Below are positions 1-5,917 of a DNA stretch of 10,099 bases, one piece after another. Position numbers and translations under genes: made by a program. The number at the start of each line of letters is the position of its first letter. Positions within the stretch are counted from its first letter, which is position 1. The notes beneath the pieces are model-generated. The model searched no databases and had not been told where the DNA came from. It saw only the letters and a list, made by a program, of their open reading frames with translations. The stretch lies in the NCBI GenBank assembly GCA_039933315.1, contig JBDTOI010000149.1:1-10099 (forward strand), given 5' to 3'. The DNA is from DASXRU01 sp039933315 (GTDB taxonomy: Bacteria; Acidobacteriota; Blastocatellia; Pyrinomonadales; Pyrinomonadaceae).

Positions 1-290
1 AGCAGCAGCACCAGACTAAAGGGCGCGTTAGTAGGTTCGAAAGAAACAATCGGCCGCCGCACCCCGTCTTCGAAAACCGCAAAGTCGTTTGGTGAAAGCG
101 ATGTAATAGCGCGCCCCTGTCGATCCACCACACCCACATGCAACTGGACCAGCGAAGTCTCGGTGCGCACTATGTCATCCGGCACCTGCGCTAAGGTAGA
201 GGCCGGGGCGGCCATGAGACACAGGACCGCGACACTGAGCGCGAAATACTTGCGTTTTTGAAATATGAAAACTGCCAGGAGCAAACCCAT
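1..290 (-). CDS. Secreted VWFA-related protein, N-terminal part (runs off left edge)
   Basis: Reading the minus strand from the ATG at 290 gives 96 codons without a stop up to the window edge. Residues 1-35 form a signal peptide: a hydrophobic start, a QKRK cluster, a second hydrophobic stretch and an Ala-rich cleavage region ending STLAQ. Next comes TSLVQLHVGVVDRQGR, then SPNDFAVFEDGVRRP and the beginning of a strand, FSLVLLL. This order (V.V..D..G..I..L...DF.VFEDG, then a hydrophobic strand that usually continues into DTSGS) is the pattern of the VWFA-related domain common in Acidobacteria. The metal-binding DxSxS residues would lie just beyond the edge and are not seen. An in-frame TAA lies a few codons upstream, so the start is at or after 290; ATG at 215 is a less likely alternative. 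The protein is probably exported and adhesive or ligand-binding, but its specific role is unknown. It is transcribed away from the rest of the window. Confidence 0.75.
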   Translation of the reverse strand, partial: MGLLLAVFIFQKRKYFALSVAVLCLMAAPASTLAQVPDDIVRTETSLVQLHVGVVDRQGRAITSLSPNDFAVFEDGVRRPIVSFEPTNAPFSLVLL

Positions 291-411
291 AGATTCTCGA
301 TATCTTTCTGTAACTTAGTATGCTATTCGCGCCGCTTGATTGGCAACCACCGAGGTTTAAGTCCTTGCCTGACGCCATTCTCGGACGCCTCAAACCGGCC
401 CCGCGTTGCTT

Positions 412-513
412 TTGTAGGGGGGGCACTCCGTGGCCGCCCCCCTCTTCTGCTCACAAGGACCGCCCATTCTCGGCATACAAGAGAGGGGCGGCCACGGAGT
501 GCCGCCCCTACAA
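412..513. repeat. Palindromic intergenic repeat, copy A (GGGGCGGCACTCCGTGG family)
   Basis: The left arm at about 412-444 and right arm at about 483-513 are near-perfect inverted complements bounded by TTGTAGGGG and CCCCTACAA, with a loop of about 38 bases that is longer than in the other two copies. The same arms occur at 3372-3445 and 6341-6418. The element lies between the divergent genes at 290 (minus) and 589 (plus). The rest of 291-588 shows no gene, only a probable promoter near 538-565. The element looks like a small non-autonomous palindromic (MITE- or REP-like) sequence; no transposase is nearby. Confidence 0.9.
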
Positions 514-537
514 TCCACTGAACGTAATGAGTTTTAT

Positions 538-565
538 TTGTGATGGCGATAATTCCGAATATAAT
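538..565 (+). promoter_or_regulatory. Probable sigma-70-type promoter for the zinc-ribbon gene
   Basis: A perfect TATAAT at 560-565 is preceded, with a 16-base spacer, by TTGTGA at 538-543 (4 of 6 matches to TTGACA). Transcription would begin near 572. GGAG at 577-580 lies 8 bases before the ATG at 589 and serves as ribosome binding site, so the leader would be very short. This is a motif match only. Confidence 0.4.
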
Positions 566-588
566 CCTGCGCTCACGGAGTTCTCACC

Positions 589-1056
589 ATGTACAAGCCT
601 AATTTTTGCGCTGAGTGTGGCTCGCCTGTCAGCAGAAGACAATGGCTGCTCTGGACCAGTCGCAGGTTCTGTGGCGAGTGTACGGGACGCTATCGCAAGG
701 CGGAACTGGCACTACCCTTGATTCTGGGTATGGCCTTGCTAACCGCGGGCTTCATCTTCGGCCGTTTTCTTCGCCCGGCGCCGCCGCCACTGATAGTGCA
801 ACGCCTAGCGACCTCTTCTTTGTCCGATGCGCCCTTCAACGCTGCTTCGTTGAGTCAGGCACAGTCGCCCAGCGCCGGGGGGTCGGCCGGTCGCTCAACT
901 GACGGTGTCTCTCCCGAGGAGATTATTTACACGTGCGGCGCCCGCACAAAGAAGGGGACTCCATGCGCGCGCCGCGTCCACGGACCGGTGCGTTGCTGGC
1001 AACATAAAGGCATGCCGGCCATCCTGCCGCAAGAGAAGCTTCTGATTAAGGGATAA
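589..1056 (+). CDS. Small zinc-ribbon membrane protein with C-terminal Cys/His motif
   Basis: This 155-residue protein has three parts. The N-terminus has two CxxC knuckles (C7/C10 and C28/C31), forming a zinc ribbon. Residues about 39-60 are a single hydrophobic transmembrane segment (ALPLILGMALLTAGFIFG). After a Ser/Ala/Pro-rich linker (about 63-110), the C-terminus carries C116, C126, C136 and H139 in the arrangement CGARTKKGTPC, RRV, then CWQH. That resembles small bacterial zinc-binding motifs of unknown function with the order C-T-KKG-C-C-H. The cluster of positive charge in the motif suggests nucleic acid or protein binding, which is inference. The start is supported by GGAG at 577-580. 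The gene points toward the proline-rich protein gene 133 bases downstream, so the two could share a transcript, but a role in that pathway is not shown. I do not recognise a named family. Confidence 0.75.
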   Translation: MYKPNFCAECGSPVSRRQWLLWTSRRFCGECTGRYRKAELALPLILGMALLTAGFIFGRFLRPAPPPLIVQRLATSSLSDAPFNAASLSQAQSPSAGGSAGRSTDGVSPEEIIYTCGARTKKGTPCARRVHGPVRCWQHKGMPAILPQEKLLIKG

Positions 1057-1144
1057 GATTTCGGAAGAGGCTTGAAAAACCCAGGGGTTGAGTATAAACT
1101 CCGCCCCCTCCAGACCTCGTTTGCGCACTTCGTTACTGGCCGGT

Positions 1145-1164
1145 CCCAGGTTCCCTGGGCTTTT
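1145..1164 (+). promoter_or_regulatory. Small leader hairpin before the proline-rich protein gene
   Basis: CCCAGG, a TTC loop and CCTGGG (1145-1159) form a 6-bp hairpin followed by CTTTT, ending about 25 bases before the ATG at 1190. It could be a weak terminator of the upstream gene, an attenuator, or chance. The rest of 1057-1189 holds no ORF. A TTGAAA (1072-1077) and TATAAA (1093-1098) pair has a poor 15-base spacing, so a promoter there is only possible. Confidence 0.25.
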
Positions 1165-1189
1165 CCCTTCTTGAAAGGAGACCCCTTCG

Positions 1190-1645
1190 ATGTCAGCACG
1201 CGAATCTTTGCGAGAAGTTGAGAACCTTCGTTTCCGATTTCAAATGAACAATCGTTTACGGCTGGAATGTTTGGCCGCAGTATCGAAAGTGTTTCGCGAA
1301 TTCCACGAGCCGATAAGCGACGAGTTGTTGTCTGCTTTTGTCTTTGCTTTGCCCCAGGAGTTGCTGAGCGGGCGCGCAGGTAGCTTTGCGAGTATTGAAC
1401 AGTCGAGCGCGTTGGCATTTGAACACATGGGCAAGCCGGGTCTGCCACCTAACAAGCCGGGTGGGCCTGATAAGGACAAACCCGAAAAGCCCGACAAGCC
1501 GAAGGAAAAACCAGCCCCGCTGCCGCCGGAAAGCCCAGCCTATTTGCCGCCGGAAAGCCCGGCTTATTTGCCGCCGGAAAGCCCGACACAGCCTGGTTTG
1601 CCACCGGAACAGCCCAGTCAGGTCGCGTCCGAATATCTGGCCTAG
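1190..1645 (+). CDS. Proline-rich repeat protein, candidate precursor of a modified peptide
   Basis: The 151-residue product has two distinct halves. Residues 1-80 are charged and probably helical (a basic stretch with NLRFRFQ, then ISDELLSAFVFALPQELLSG at about 42-61) and contain one proline before residue 50 and few overall. Residues 81-144 carry 23 prolines, with a K/D/E-rich block (91-108) followed by LPPESPAY at 111-118 and 119-126, LPPESPTQ at 127-134 and LPPEQPSQ at 137-144. The only three tyrosines are Y118, Y126 and Y149, all in or after the repeats and near glutamates. No signal peptide is apparent. A strong AAGGAG at 1175-1180 sets the start. The layout (leader-like half plus repetitive half) and the neighbouring sulfotransferase, prolyl-hydroxylase-like oxygenase and HPAT-like glycosyltransferase suggest a ribosomally made substrate for them. 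That is inference: the N-terminal half does not match a leader family I can name with confidence, and it could instead be an ordinary structural or surface-associated protein. Confidence 0.8.
   Translation: MSARESLREVENLRFRFQMNNRLRLECLAAVSKVFREFHEPISDELLSAFVFALPQELLSGRAGSFASIEQSSALAFEHMGKPGLPPNKPGGPDKDKPEKPDKPKEKPAPLPPESPAYLPPESPAYLPPESPTQPGLPPEQPSQVASEYLA
1520..1621 (+). repeat. Tandem 24-bp repeats encoding LPPE(S/Q)P units
   Basis: Three contiguous 24-base units (1520-1543, 1544-1567, 1568-1591) are nearly identical, and a fourth degenerate unit (1598-1621) follows after a 6-base Pro-Gly insert. They lie in frame in the proline-rich gene and encode LPPESPAY, LPPESPAY, LPPESPTQ and LPPEQPSQ. 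The near-identity at DNA level suggests recent duplication, so copy number may vary between strains. Confidence 0.9.
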
Positions 1646-1750
1646 CGGCGACGCTCCAGACTTTTGTGCCGACGAGCTGGCGGTTTGTCATCCACACCAC
1701 AGGGCGGTGAACGTCTAACATCGGCATTGGTCGGCGTTGCTTTGTGAGAG

Positions 1751-1840
1751 TTCGTGTAGTTTCGTGGATCGCGTGCCTGGGATTCGGAGCCATACGATCC
1801 ACGAAACACACTAAGCTACACGAAGGAACACGAAGTAAGA
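1751..1840. repeat. TTCGTG-type palindromic repeat, copy 1
   Basis: The element is itself palindromic: TTCGTGTAG and TTTCGTGGATCG on the left pair with CGATCCACGAAA and CTACACGAA on the right. Its reverse complement matches 2662-2752 with about a dozen differences, so the two copies are inverted and bracket the sulfotransferase gene. It can be read as part of a longer sulfotransferase frame starting at 1744, but those residues are repeat-derived. The spacer 1646-1750 shows nothing else. Confidence 0.9.
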
Positions 1841-1875
1841 GTTTTTGTGCAAAGCCACACCACAGGATTACGGCG

Positions 1876-2643
1876 ATGACCTGCCACAATCGCACCGAAC
1901 TGTGTGTCGCCGCGCTGCAAAGAAGCGGGCACCACGCAATCATCAATTGGATCTCAGCCAATGCTCCCGGCTCAGTCTGTTTTCTTAACAACTGCCGGCC
2001 AAACACAGATCCGTTTCTGATGTGCACCCGCGATCAGAAGAGCGAACTGGCGTTCAAGGACCACTTAATCTACAACTATGAGGACCGGCGCCTGACGGAA
2101 GTGTTCAAGCAGGATTTTCTCCAGCACAAGAAGAAATGGTTTGGCGAGAGCGGCTCATGTGTTTATGTTCTGGTGTTGCGCGATCCGTTTAATAACTTTG
2201 CCAGCAAATACCGCTGGGCCATAAACGGAACGAAGTGGACGCCGCCAATGGAGTGGGTAACCCGAGAACTGCCTGGCCTGTGGAAGTCGTACGCGAAAGA
2301 ATTTCTGGGCCAGACAAAGGTTTTGCCGGGGCCCAGTGTCTTTATCAACTACAACCGTTGGTTTGTTGATAATGAATATCGCTGCGAGATCGCCCTGCGC
2401 CTGGGACTGGTCACGGCGGGCAAGGGGCTAGCCGAAGTTGCCAGATGGGGACCCAACACCTGGGGAGACTCCTTCGATAATCTTGATTTCGATGGCCGGG
2501 CCAATGAAATGAAAGTGTTCGAACGTTGGCGCTATTTTGCCGGCGACAAGGTGTTCGCTGATCTGTTTCGCGACCCCGAACTGCTGAGTCTCTCAGAGGA
2601 TATCTTCGGCCCAATTCCGGGGACACATGTTCTTTATCAATGA
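1876..2643 (+). CDS. PAPS-dependent sulfotransferase
   Basis: This 255-residue protein probably transfers sulfate from PAPS to an acceptor hydroxyl. Near the N-terminus, LQRSGHHAIINWI (14-26) is the 5'-phosphosulfate-binding loop of sulfotransferases. LRDPFNNFASKYRW (about 101-114), with R102 and S110, fits the 3'-phosphate-binding segment. VFINYNRWFVD (155-165) matches the strand that follows in the fold. The C-terminal SFDNLDFDG and ERWRYF are typical of short bacterial and phage-type members. No signal peptide or membrane segment is seen, so it is probably cytosolic. The frame stays open back to 1744, but the extra 44 residues come from the palindromic repeat. The ATG at 1876, with AGGA at 1863-1866, starts exactly where homology-like sequence begins. 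The acceptor is unknown; tyrosines or glycans on the neighbouring proline-rich protein are attractive candidates by context only. Confidence 0.85.
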   Translation: MTCHNRTELCVAALQRSGHHAIINWISANAPGSVCFLNNCRPNTDPFLMCTRDQKSELAFKDHLIYNYEDRRLTEVFKQDFLQHKKKWFGESGSCVYVLVLRDPFNNFASKYRWAINGTKWTPPMEWVTRELPGLWKSYAKEFLGQTKVLPGPSVFINYNRWFVDNEYRCEIALRLGLVTAGKGLAEVARWGPNTWGDSFDNLDFDGRANEMKVFERWRYFAGDKVFADLFRDPELLSLSEDIFGPIPGTHVLYQ

Positions 2644-2661
2644 ATGAGCTAGCACACACGC

Positions 2662-2752
2662 TCTTATTTCGTGTTCTTTCGTGGAGTCTAGTGTGGTTTC
2701 GTGGATCGTGTGGCTCCTAATCCTAAGCACACGATCCACGAAATTACACGAA
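2662..2752. repeat. TTCGTG-type palindromic repeat, copy 2 (inverted relative to copy 1)
   Basis: This 91-base element matches the reverse complement of 1751-1840 over its full length, including the core GGATCGTGTGGCTCC and the boundary TCTTA. It begins 19 bases after the sulfotransferase stop and ends 13 bases before the oxygenase ATG, so it fills the spacer. As transcribed it would fold into a strong hairpin between the two genes. Confidence 0.9.
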
Positions 2753-2765
2753 ATCACTTTTGGGA

Positions 2766-3377
2766 ATGACTGAGTACAAAGAAGAATCACCTGGTGTGAT
2801 CTCGATTCAGATCTACCAGCCCTCCGAGTGCAAGGTAATCGTCGAAGAGTTGAAGAATCTAACGGGCTGGACACCGGCCACGGTAAGGGACGCAAAAGAC
2901 GCCGACAACTATGAAGTCCTTACGCGGCGTGACATTCGTTCGTCCCGCACGCTGGTTTCCCGGGATACGCAAAAGTTCTATCAGGAGTTCGATAGGCGGA
3001 TGAATGCTGCGCTCAAGCCGCTGGTCAAACAGCGCTGGGAAGTGGACCTGGCGAACCACTCGGGAACGCATCTCCTCAGATATGGCCCGGCCGATTACTA
3101 TGTGCCGCACCGGGACACTGGCCCTGGCTTTGAAGATCGCTACTTCAGCGTAGTGTGCTATCTCAATGATGACTTCACGGGCGGACAGACCGCGTTTCCC
3201 GAGCTCAGCTACTCTGTGACACCTGAATCCGGCAAAGCGATTGTCTTTCCCTCAAATCACTTGCATTGCAGTGAGCCGGTAAAGACTGGCGAGAAGTTTG
3301 TGGTAGTGTCCTGGATAAACGGCCCTAAGCCAGTCGAATGGTTACGAAAGAGAGTAGGTCGCGCCGCTGGATTGTAG
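2766..3377 (+). CDS. Prolyl-4-hydroxylase-like 2OG-Fe(II) oxygenase
   Basis: The 203-residue protein consists mostly of a single P4H-type double-stranded beta-helix domain. The iron ligands are visible as H115 and D117 (YVPHRDTG) and the distal H167 (SNHLHCSEPV). K177 lies exactly ten residues after H167, the position of the 2-oxoglutarate-binding lysine in collagen prolyl 4-hydroxylases. GGQTAFPEL (139-147), GKAIVFPS (156-163) and FVVVSWING (178-186) are conserved core strands. The expected reaction is hydroxylation of a peptidyl proline or a similar residue using O2 and 2-oxoglutarate. No signal peptide is present, so it acts in the cytosol. No clear Shine-Dalgarno precedes the ATG at 2766; TTG at 2760 is an alternative. 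The gene starts 13 bases after one repeat, and its TAG stop lies inside another (3372-3445), so the last two residues are repeat-encoded. The nearby proline-rich protein is the obvious candidate substrate, by inference. Confidence 0.88.
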   Translation: MTEYKEESPGVISIQIYQPSECKVIVEELKNLTGWTPATVRDAKDADNYEVLTRRDIRSSRTLVSRDTQKFYQEFDRRMNAALKPLVKQRWEVDLANHSGTHLLRYGPADYYVPHRDTGPGFEDRYFSVVCYLNDDFTGGQTAFPELSYSVTPESGKAIVFPSNHLHCSEPVKTGEKFVVVSWINGPKPVEWLRKRVGRAAGL

Positions 3378-3445
3378 GGGCGGCACTCCGTGGCCGCCCC
3401 TCTTCACATTAAAATAGGGGCGCCCACGGAGTGACGCCCCTACAA
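3372..3445. repeat. Palindromic intergenic repeat, copy B, between convergent genes
   Basis: The left arm (TTGTAGGGGCGGCACTCCG...) and right arm (...ACGGAGTGACGCCCCTACAA) form a long stem around a short AT-rich loop (TCACATTAAAAT). The element lies between the convergent oxygenase and glycosyltransferase genes and supplies the TAG stop of the oxygenase at 3375-3377. It may act as a bidirectional terminator, which is inference. Confidence 0.9.
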
Positions 3446-3470
3446 ATCCGTTTCAGAGTACCCTTCGCTT

Positions 3471-4337
3471 TTAATGAGTCCCTCGTGACCCACGGGCTCC
3501 TTTCAAAGGATCGCGATAAAACTCTCCGGCCTCTCTGATTTGCTTCAACAGTTCACCTAGTATCGATCCCTCCGCGGCATCCGCGCTCGGTGTCCAAAGA
3601 TTCCGCACTTGCTCATCTCGGAAATAGTTACGTTTGGTCCAGCCCTCGTCGCCGTAACAATAGTGAATGACGGGCGCATCCAGTTTTTCATCCGGCCAAT
3701 AATTATGGGTGGCAAAGTGAGTTAGATTCACCTTCAACCCCAGCTGCATCACCGCCAGGCCGAACGCGTACATGATGTCTTCCCAACGGCGGGGCGAGAA
3801 CGCATCTACCGCCGCGAGCCAGGCGCTGCCGATCTGACTGGCCTGCGCGGTCGGAATCACGTAGGGCACTCCACAGCGAAGCGTCTCCCTTTCAACCGGC
3901 GTAAGGTCCCGTTTTATTCCGACACTGTTCCTGGCCGCGGGAATGAAGTCTTTGTCGTAGTTCACATACGAAACGAAGTCACCGGACAGGACTTCGGGAA
4001 ACTGCATCGCGCCAGTGAAGATCAGGTCCGGGTCGCAAAGTACCATGAACTCATTTTCCGCGCAGAGTTTCGCGGCATGAATGAGGGACCCGGCGGTGTT
4101 CCGCGGGGCATAGTCATCACCCTTCCCGCAATGCCGGTAATTCGGGGCCCGATGAAGAACACACCCGGCTCCAGCCAGTTCATGGAAGTCCGGATGCCAT
4201 TCACCGCCGGAATCATGCACGATGATTATCGGCTGGCGCTGCAGGCGCGTGACACAGGAAAAGTAGAACAGTTTGCACTGCCAGCCGGTGTAGGCATTAT
4301 TCTCCGCGGAGACAACGATCTGGTGCTTGCCCGTCAT
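3471..4337 (-). CDS. Glycosyltransferase resembling hydroxyproline O-arabinosyltransferase / peptidyl-serine galactosyltransferase
   Basis: This 288-residue protein has a GT-A-like layout. The N-terminal segment IVVSAENNAYTGWQCKLFYFS (8-27) is followed by strands with IIIVHDSGG (37-45), then VLCDPDLIFTG (99-109) with a DxD motif at D102-P-D104, and late in the protein VIHYCYGDEGWTKRNYF (223-239). From memory of the plant HPAT/SGT families (CAZy GT95/GT96), the segments line up in order: Y..WQC...YY, then LHSG, AEPDH.F, and IIHYTYGCDY. This strongly suggests a bacterial relative that adds a sugar to peptidyl hydroxyproline or serine. The donor sugar cannot be read from sequence. There is no membrane anchor or signal, unlike the Golgi-resident plant enzymes. 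The ATG at 4337, preceded by GAG, is preferred over TTG at 4346. It faces the oxygenase across a palindrome and lies about 43 bases after the SIMPL gene on the same strand. A generic GT-A family is the alternative. Confidence 0.72.
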   Translation of the reverse strand: MTGKHQIVVSAENNAYTGWQCKLFYFSCVTRLQRQPIIIVHDSGGEWHPDFHELAGAGCVLHRAPNYRHCGKGDDYAPRNTAGSLIHAAKLCAENEFMVLCDPDLIFTGAMQFPEVLSGDFVSYVNYDKDFIPAARNSVGIKRDLTPVERETLRCGVPYVIPTAQASQIGSAWLAAVDAFSPRRWEDIMYAFGLAVMQLGLKVNLTHFATHNYWPDEKLDAPVIHYCYGDEGWTKRNYFRDEQVRNLWTPSADAAEGSILGELLKQIREAGEFYRDPLKGARGSRGTH

Positions 4338-4380
4338 GTTGCTCAATTTATCAGATAGTGACCTCCGGCAGCATCAGGCT

Positions 4381-5115
4381 CTAGCTTTCGATCTCCACGA
4401 TCAGTTGAACGTTCGACTTGATGCTCAACTGCCCCACTGCAATGGGCGTCTCTCTCGCAACTCTCATATCCATGCTGCTGGCCTCGTTTACCATCTGCGG
4501 CGATCCGCCCACTGTCGAGCCTTCACTTTCTTCTACCACACGAAGCACCCGGCCGCCGAGGGCCTGCGCTATCGAACGGGCCTTGTTCATGGCTTGCTGC
4601 GTGGCCTCTGCCAGCGCTTGTCCGCGAGCCGGGCTGGTCTGGCGCAGAATGAAGGAAACGCTGTCGATACTGTTCGCCCCGGCGCCCGAGGCAGCGTCGA
4701 TCACTGCACCTACGTTCTTTAAGTCATCCATGGTCACGATCACAGTGTTGCGCGCGTTGTAACCCACGATCTTCGGCAGCTTGTTATCGCGATAATCGTA
4801 TTGCGGCTGGAGCATGTAGTCGCTGGTCTTGATCTCGACGTTGGCGCCGCCCGTGGCTTTGACGGCGTTAGCGACCAATTCACTCTTGCGCGCGTTTTCC
4901 TGTTGCGCGCTGAGAGCCTGGCTATTTTGTGTTACCACTGACATCACCAGCACGGCGGCATCGGGCTCGACCCGGGTTACGGCTTCGCCGCCAACGGTAA
5001 CCTTGGTGGTGTGATTGGATTTCCTGGCGCATCCCGCCAGGACCAATAGCAACAGGCACAGGCAGATCAATAACATTGAGCCGGTCACTGAAGAGCGGAG
5101 AATTTGTCTTTGCAT
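4381..5115 (-). CDS. SIMPL-domain (DUF541, YggE-like) lipoprotein
   Basis: The 244-residue product begins with a lipoprotein signal: a hydrophobic stretch (about 14-27) ending in LAGC with C29 as the lipidated cysteine. It should therefore be membrane-anchored in the periplasm or outer membrane. The rest is one SIMPL domain. VTVGGEAVTRVEPDAAVL (about 39-56) is the typical start. A helical segment with QQENARKSELVANAVKA follows, then YDYRDNKLPKIVGYNARNTV, matching the family signature (Y.Y......I.GY...N.V.V). A C-terminal ALAEATQQAMNKARSIAQALG helix and QLSIKSNVQLIVEIE strand complete it. The family's role is poorly defined; some members are linked to oxidative stress protection. The start is fixed by AGGAGG (complement at 5124-5129) 8 bases before the ATG. 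It precedes the glycosyltransferase on the same strand with about 43 bases between, so co-transcription is possible. The 111-base spacer upstream (5116-5226) shows no clear promoter. Confidence 0.88.
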   Translation of the reverse strand: MQRQILRSSVTGSMLLICLCLLLLVLAGCARKSNHTTKVTVGGEAVTRVEPDAAVLVMSVVTQNSQALSAQQENARKSELVANAVKATGGANVEIKTSDYMLQPQYDYRDNKLPKIVGYNARNTVIVTMDDLKNVGAVIDAASGAGANSIDSVSFILRQTSPARGQALAEATQQAMNKARSIAQALGGRVLRVVEESEGSTVGGSPQMVNEASSMDMRVARETPIAVGQLSIKSNVQLIVEIES

Positions 5116-5226
5116 TTTGCGAGCCTCCTGTAGTGTTAGATCGGTCTGTTCATTTAGACATCAGCTTGCGGTGGTTGGTTCCGGGACCTTTCGCACACCA
5201 AAGCCAGACTAAACGAGAATCATGCT

Positions 5227-5907
5227 CTACATGATGAACGCACGCAGGTCAGTAACTTGCGAGTTTGGGGGTTCGGGCTTTCGAGGGGTTGGGTGAGGTG
5301 AGCAGGTAGAGCCGGCAGCCTTCATGGGACCGAGCCTGGCGCCGCTTGGACTGGTTTCGATCGCCTGCGCGAAGTCGCGAAGCGACTGCAGATCGGTCTC
5401 AGCAAAATCGAAAATCAGACCATCCATACTGACGGCCAGTTTGCGCGCTCGAGTGATTCTGAGCAGTGTTTCACATCGCATATGAAACTCGAGGCGCTCA
5501 CCGACCCAGCGTTTTCCTGGCACCGGATGCTTTATGGCTGAGCGGCTGGAAGGAAGAAAGATCTCCTCGCCGTCAACGATGAAGACGACATACAGATCTA
5601 TTTTCAGTAAACGCCGCTTCACTACGGTCAACAACTCGAAGCTGAGCTTTTGCGGAAGGCGCTTAGTTTTCCCGGGATAACTGTAAAAGACGGAGTAACT
5701 GAGGCTGTGATAGTGGGCCCTATTGCCAGAGATCTTTGCCGGCGCCAGCCGCACGGTAGTCTGGTCTTTGGCCGCGTCATAGCTGGTGGTGATGTGTGCC
5801 GTCTGTGGAACGAAGAGCTGCGGCAAACCCGCTTCCTGACTGCGCGTATTCCCGGGCCACGCCGGGAATGGAAGCAGCATGAGTATGAGAAGAGCCAATC
5901 GGGTCAT
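5227..5907 (-). CDS. Secreted protein of unknown function
   Basis: This 226-residue protein begins with a clear signal peptide (MTRLALLILMLLPFPAWPG), with cleavage probably between residues 18 and 26. The mature part is rich in beta-strand-like segments: TTVRLAPAKISG (50-61), SLSYSVFYSYPGK (68-80), KLSFELLTVVK (87-97), LKIDLYVVFIVDGEEIFL (101-118), then ERLEFHMRCETLLRITRARKLAVSMDGLIFDF. A short amphipathic helix (LQSLRDFAQAIE) follows, and the tail (about 187-216) is Pro/Ser-rich and probably disordered. Two cysteines are present (C145 and C202). I do not recognise a family, and no catalytic motif is evident. The start ATG at 5907 has only a weak GAGA upstream. It lies 10 bases after the YjbQ-like gene stop, suggesting the two are co-transcribed, although their functions need not be linked. 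Confidence 0.7.
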   Translation of the reverse strand: MTRLALLILMLLPFPAWPGNTRSQEAGLPQLFVPQTAHITTSYDAAKDQTTVRLAPAKISGNRAHYHSLSYSVFYSYPGKTKRLPQKLSFELLTVVKRRLLKIDLYVVFIVDGEEIFLPSSRSAIKHPVPGKRWVGERLEFHMRCETLLRITRARKLAVSMDGLIFDFAETDLQSLRDFAQAIETSPSGARLGPMKAAGSTCSPHPTPRKPEPPNSQVTDLRAFIM

Positions 5908-5917
5908 TCTCTAATAT

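Noticed and set aside
412..513. CRISPR array or rho-independent terminators as an explanation for the palindromes
   Set aside because: Copies are single, far apart and inverted-repeat in form rather than spaced direct repeats. They lack U-tracts, and copy A lies between divergent genes, where no terminator is needed.
1190..1430. Nif11 or nitrile-hydratase-type RiPP leader in the proline-rich protein
   Set aside because: The N-terminal half is leader-like in character, but I could not match the defining residues of either family, so no family name is claimed.
927..1448. 173-codon minus-strand frame
   Set aside because: It is antisense to the zinc-ribbon protein end and to the start of the proline-rich gene, both of which have good ribosome binding sites. 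Its translation is low-complexity R/P/S-rich with no domain.
1449..2027. 192-codon minus-strand frame over the proline-rich repeats
   Set aside because: It mirrors the tandem repeats (FPAANKPGFPAAN), crosses an intergenic palindrome and lies opposite the well-supported sulfotransferase.
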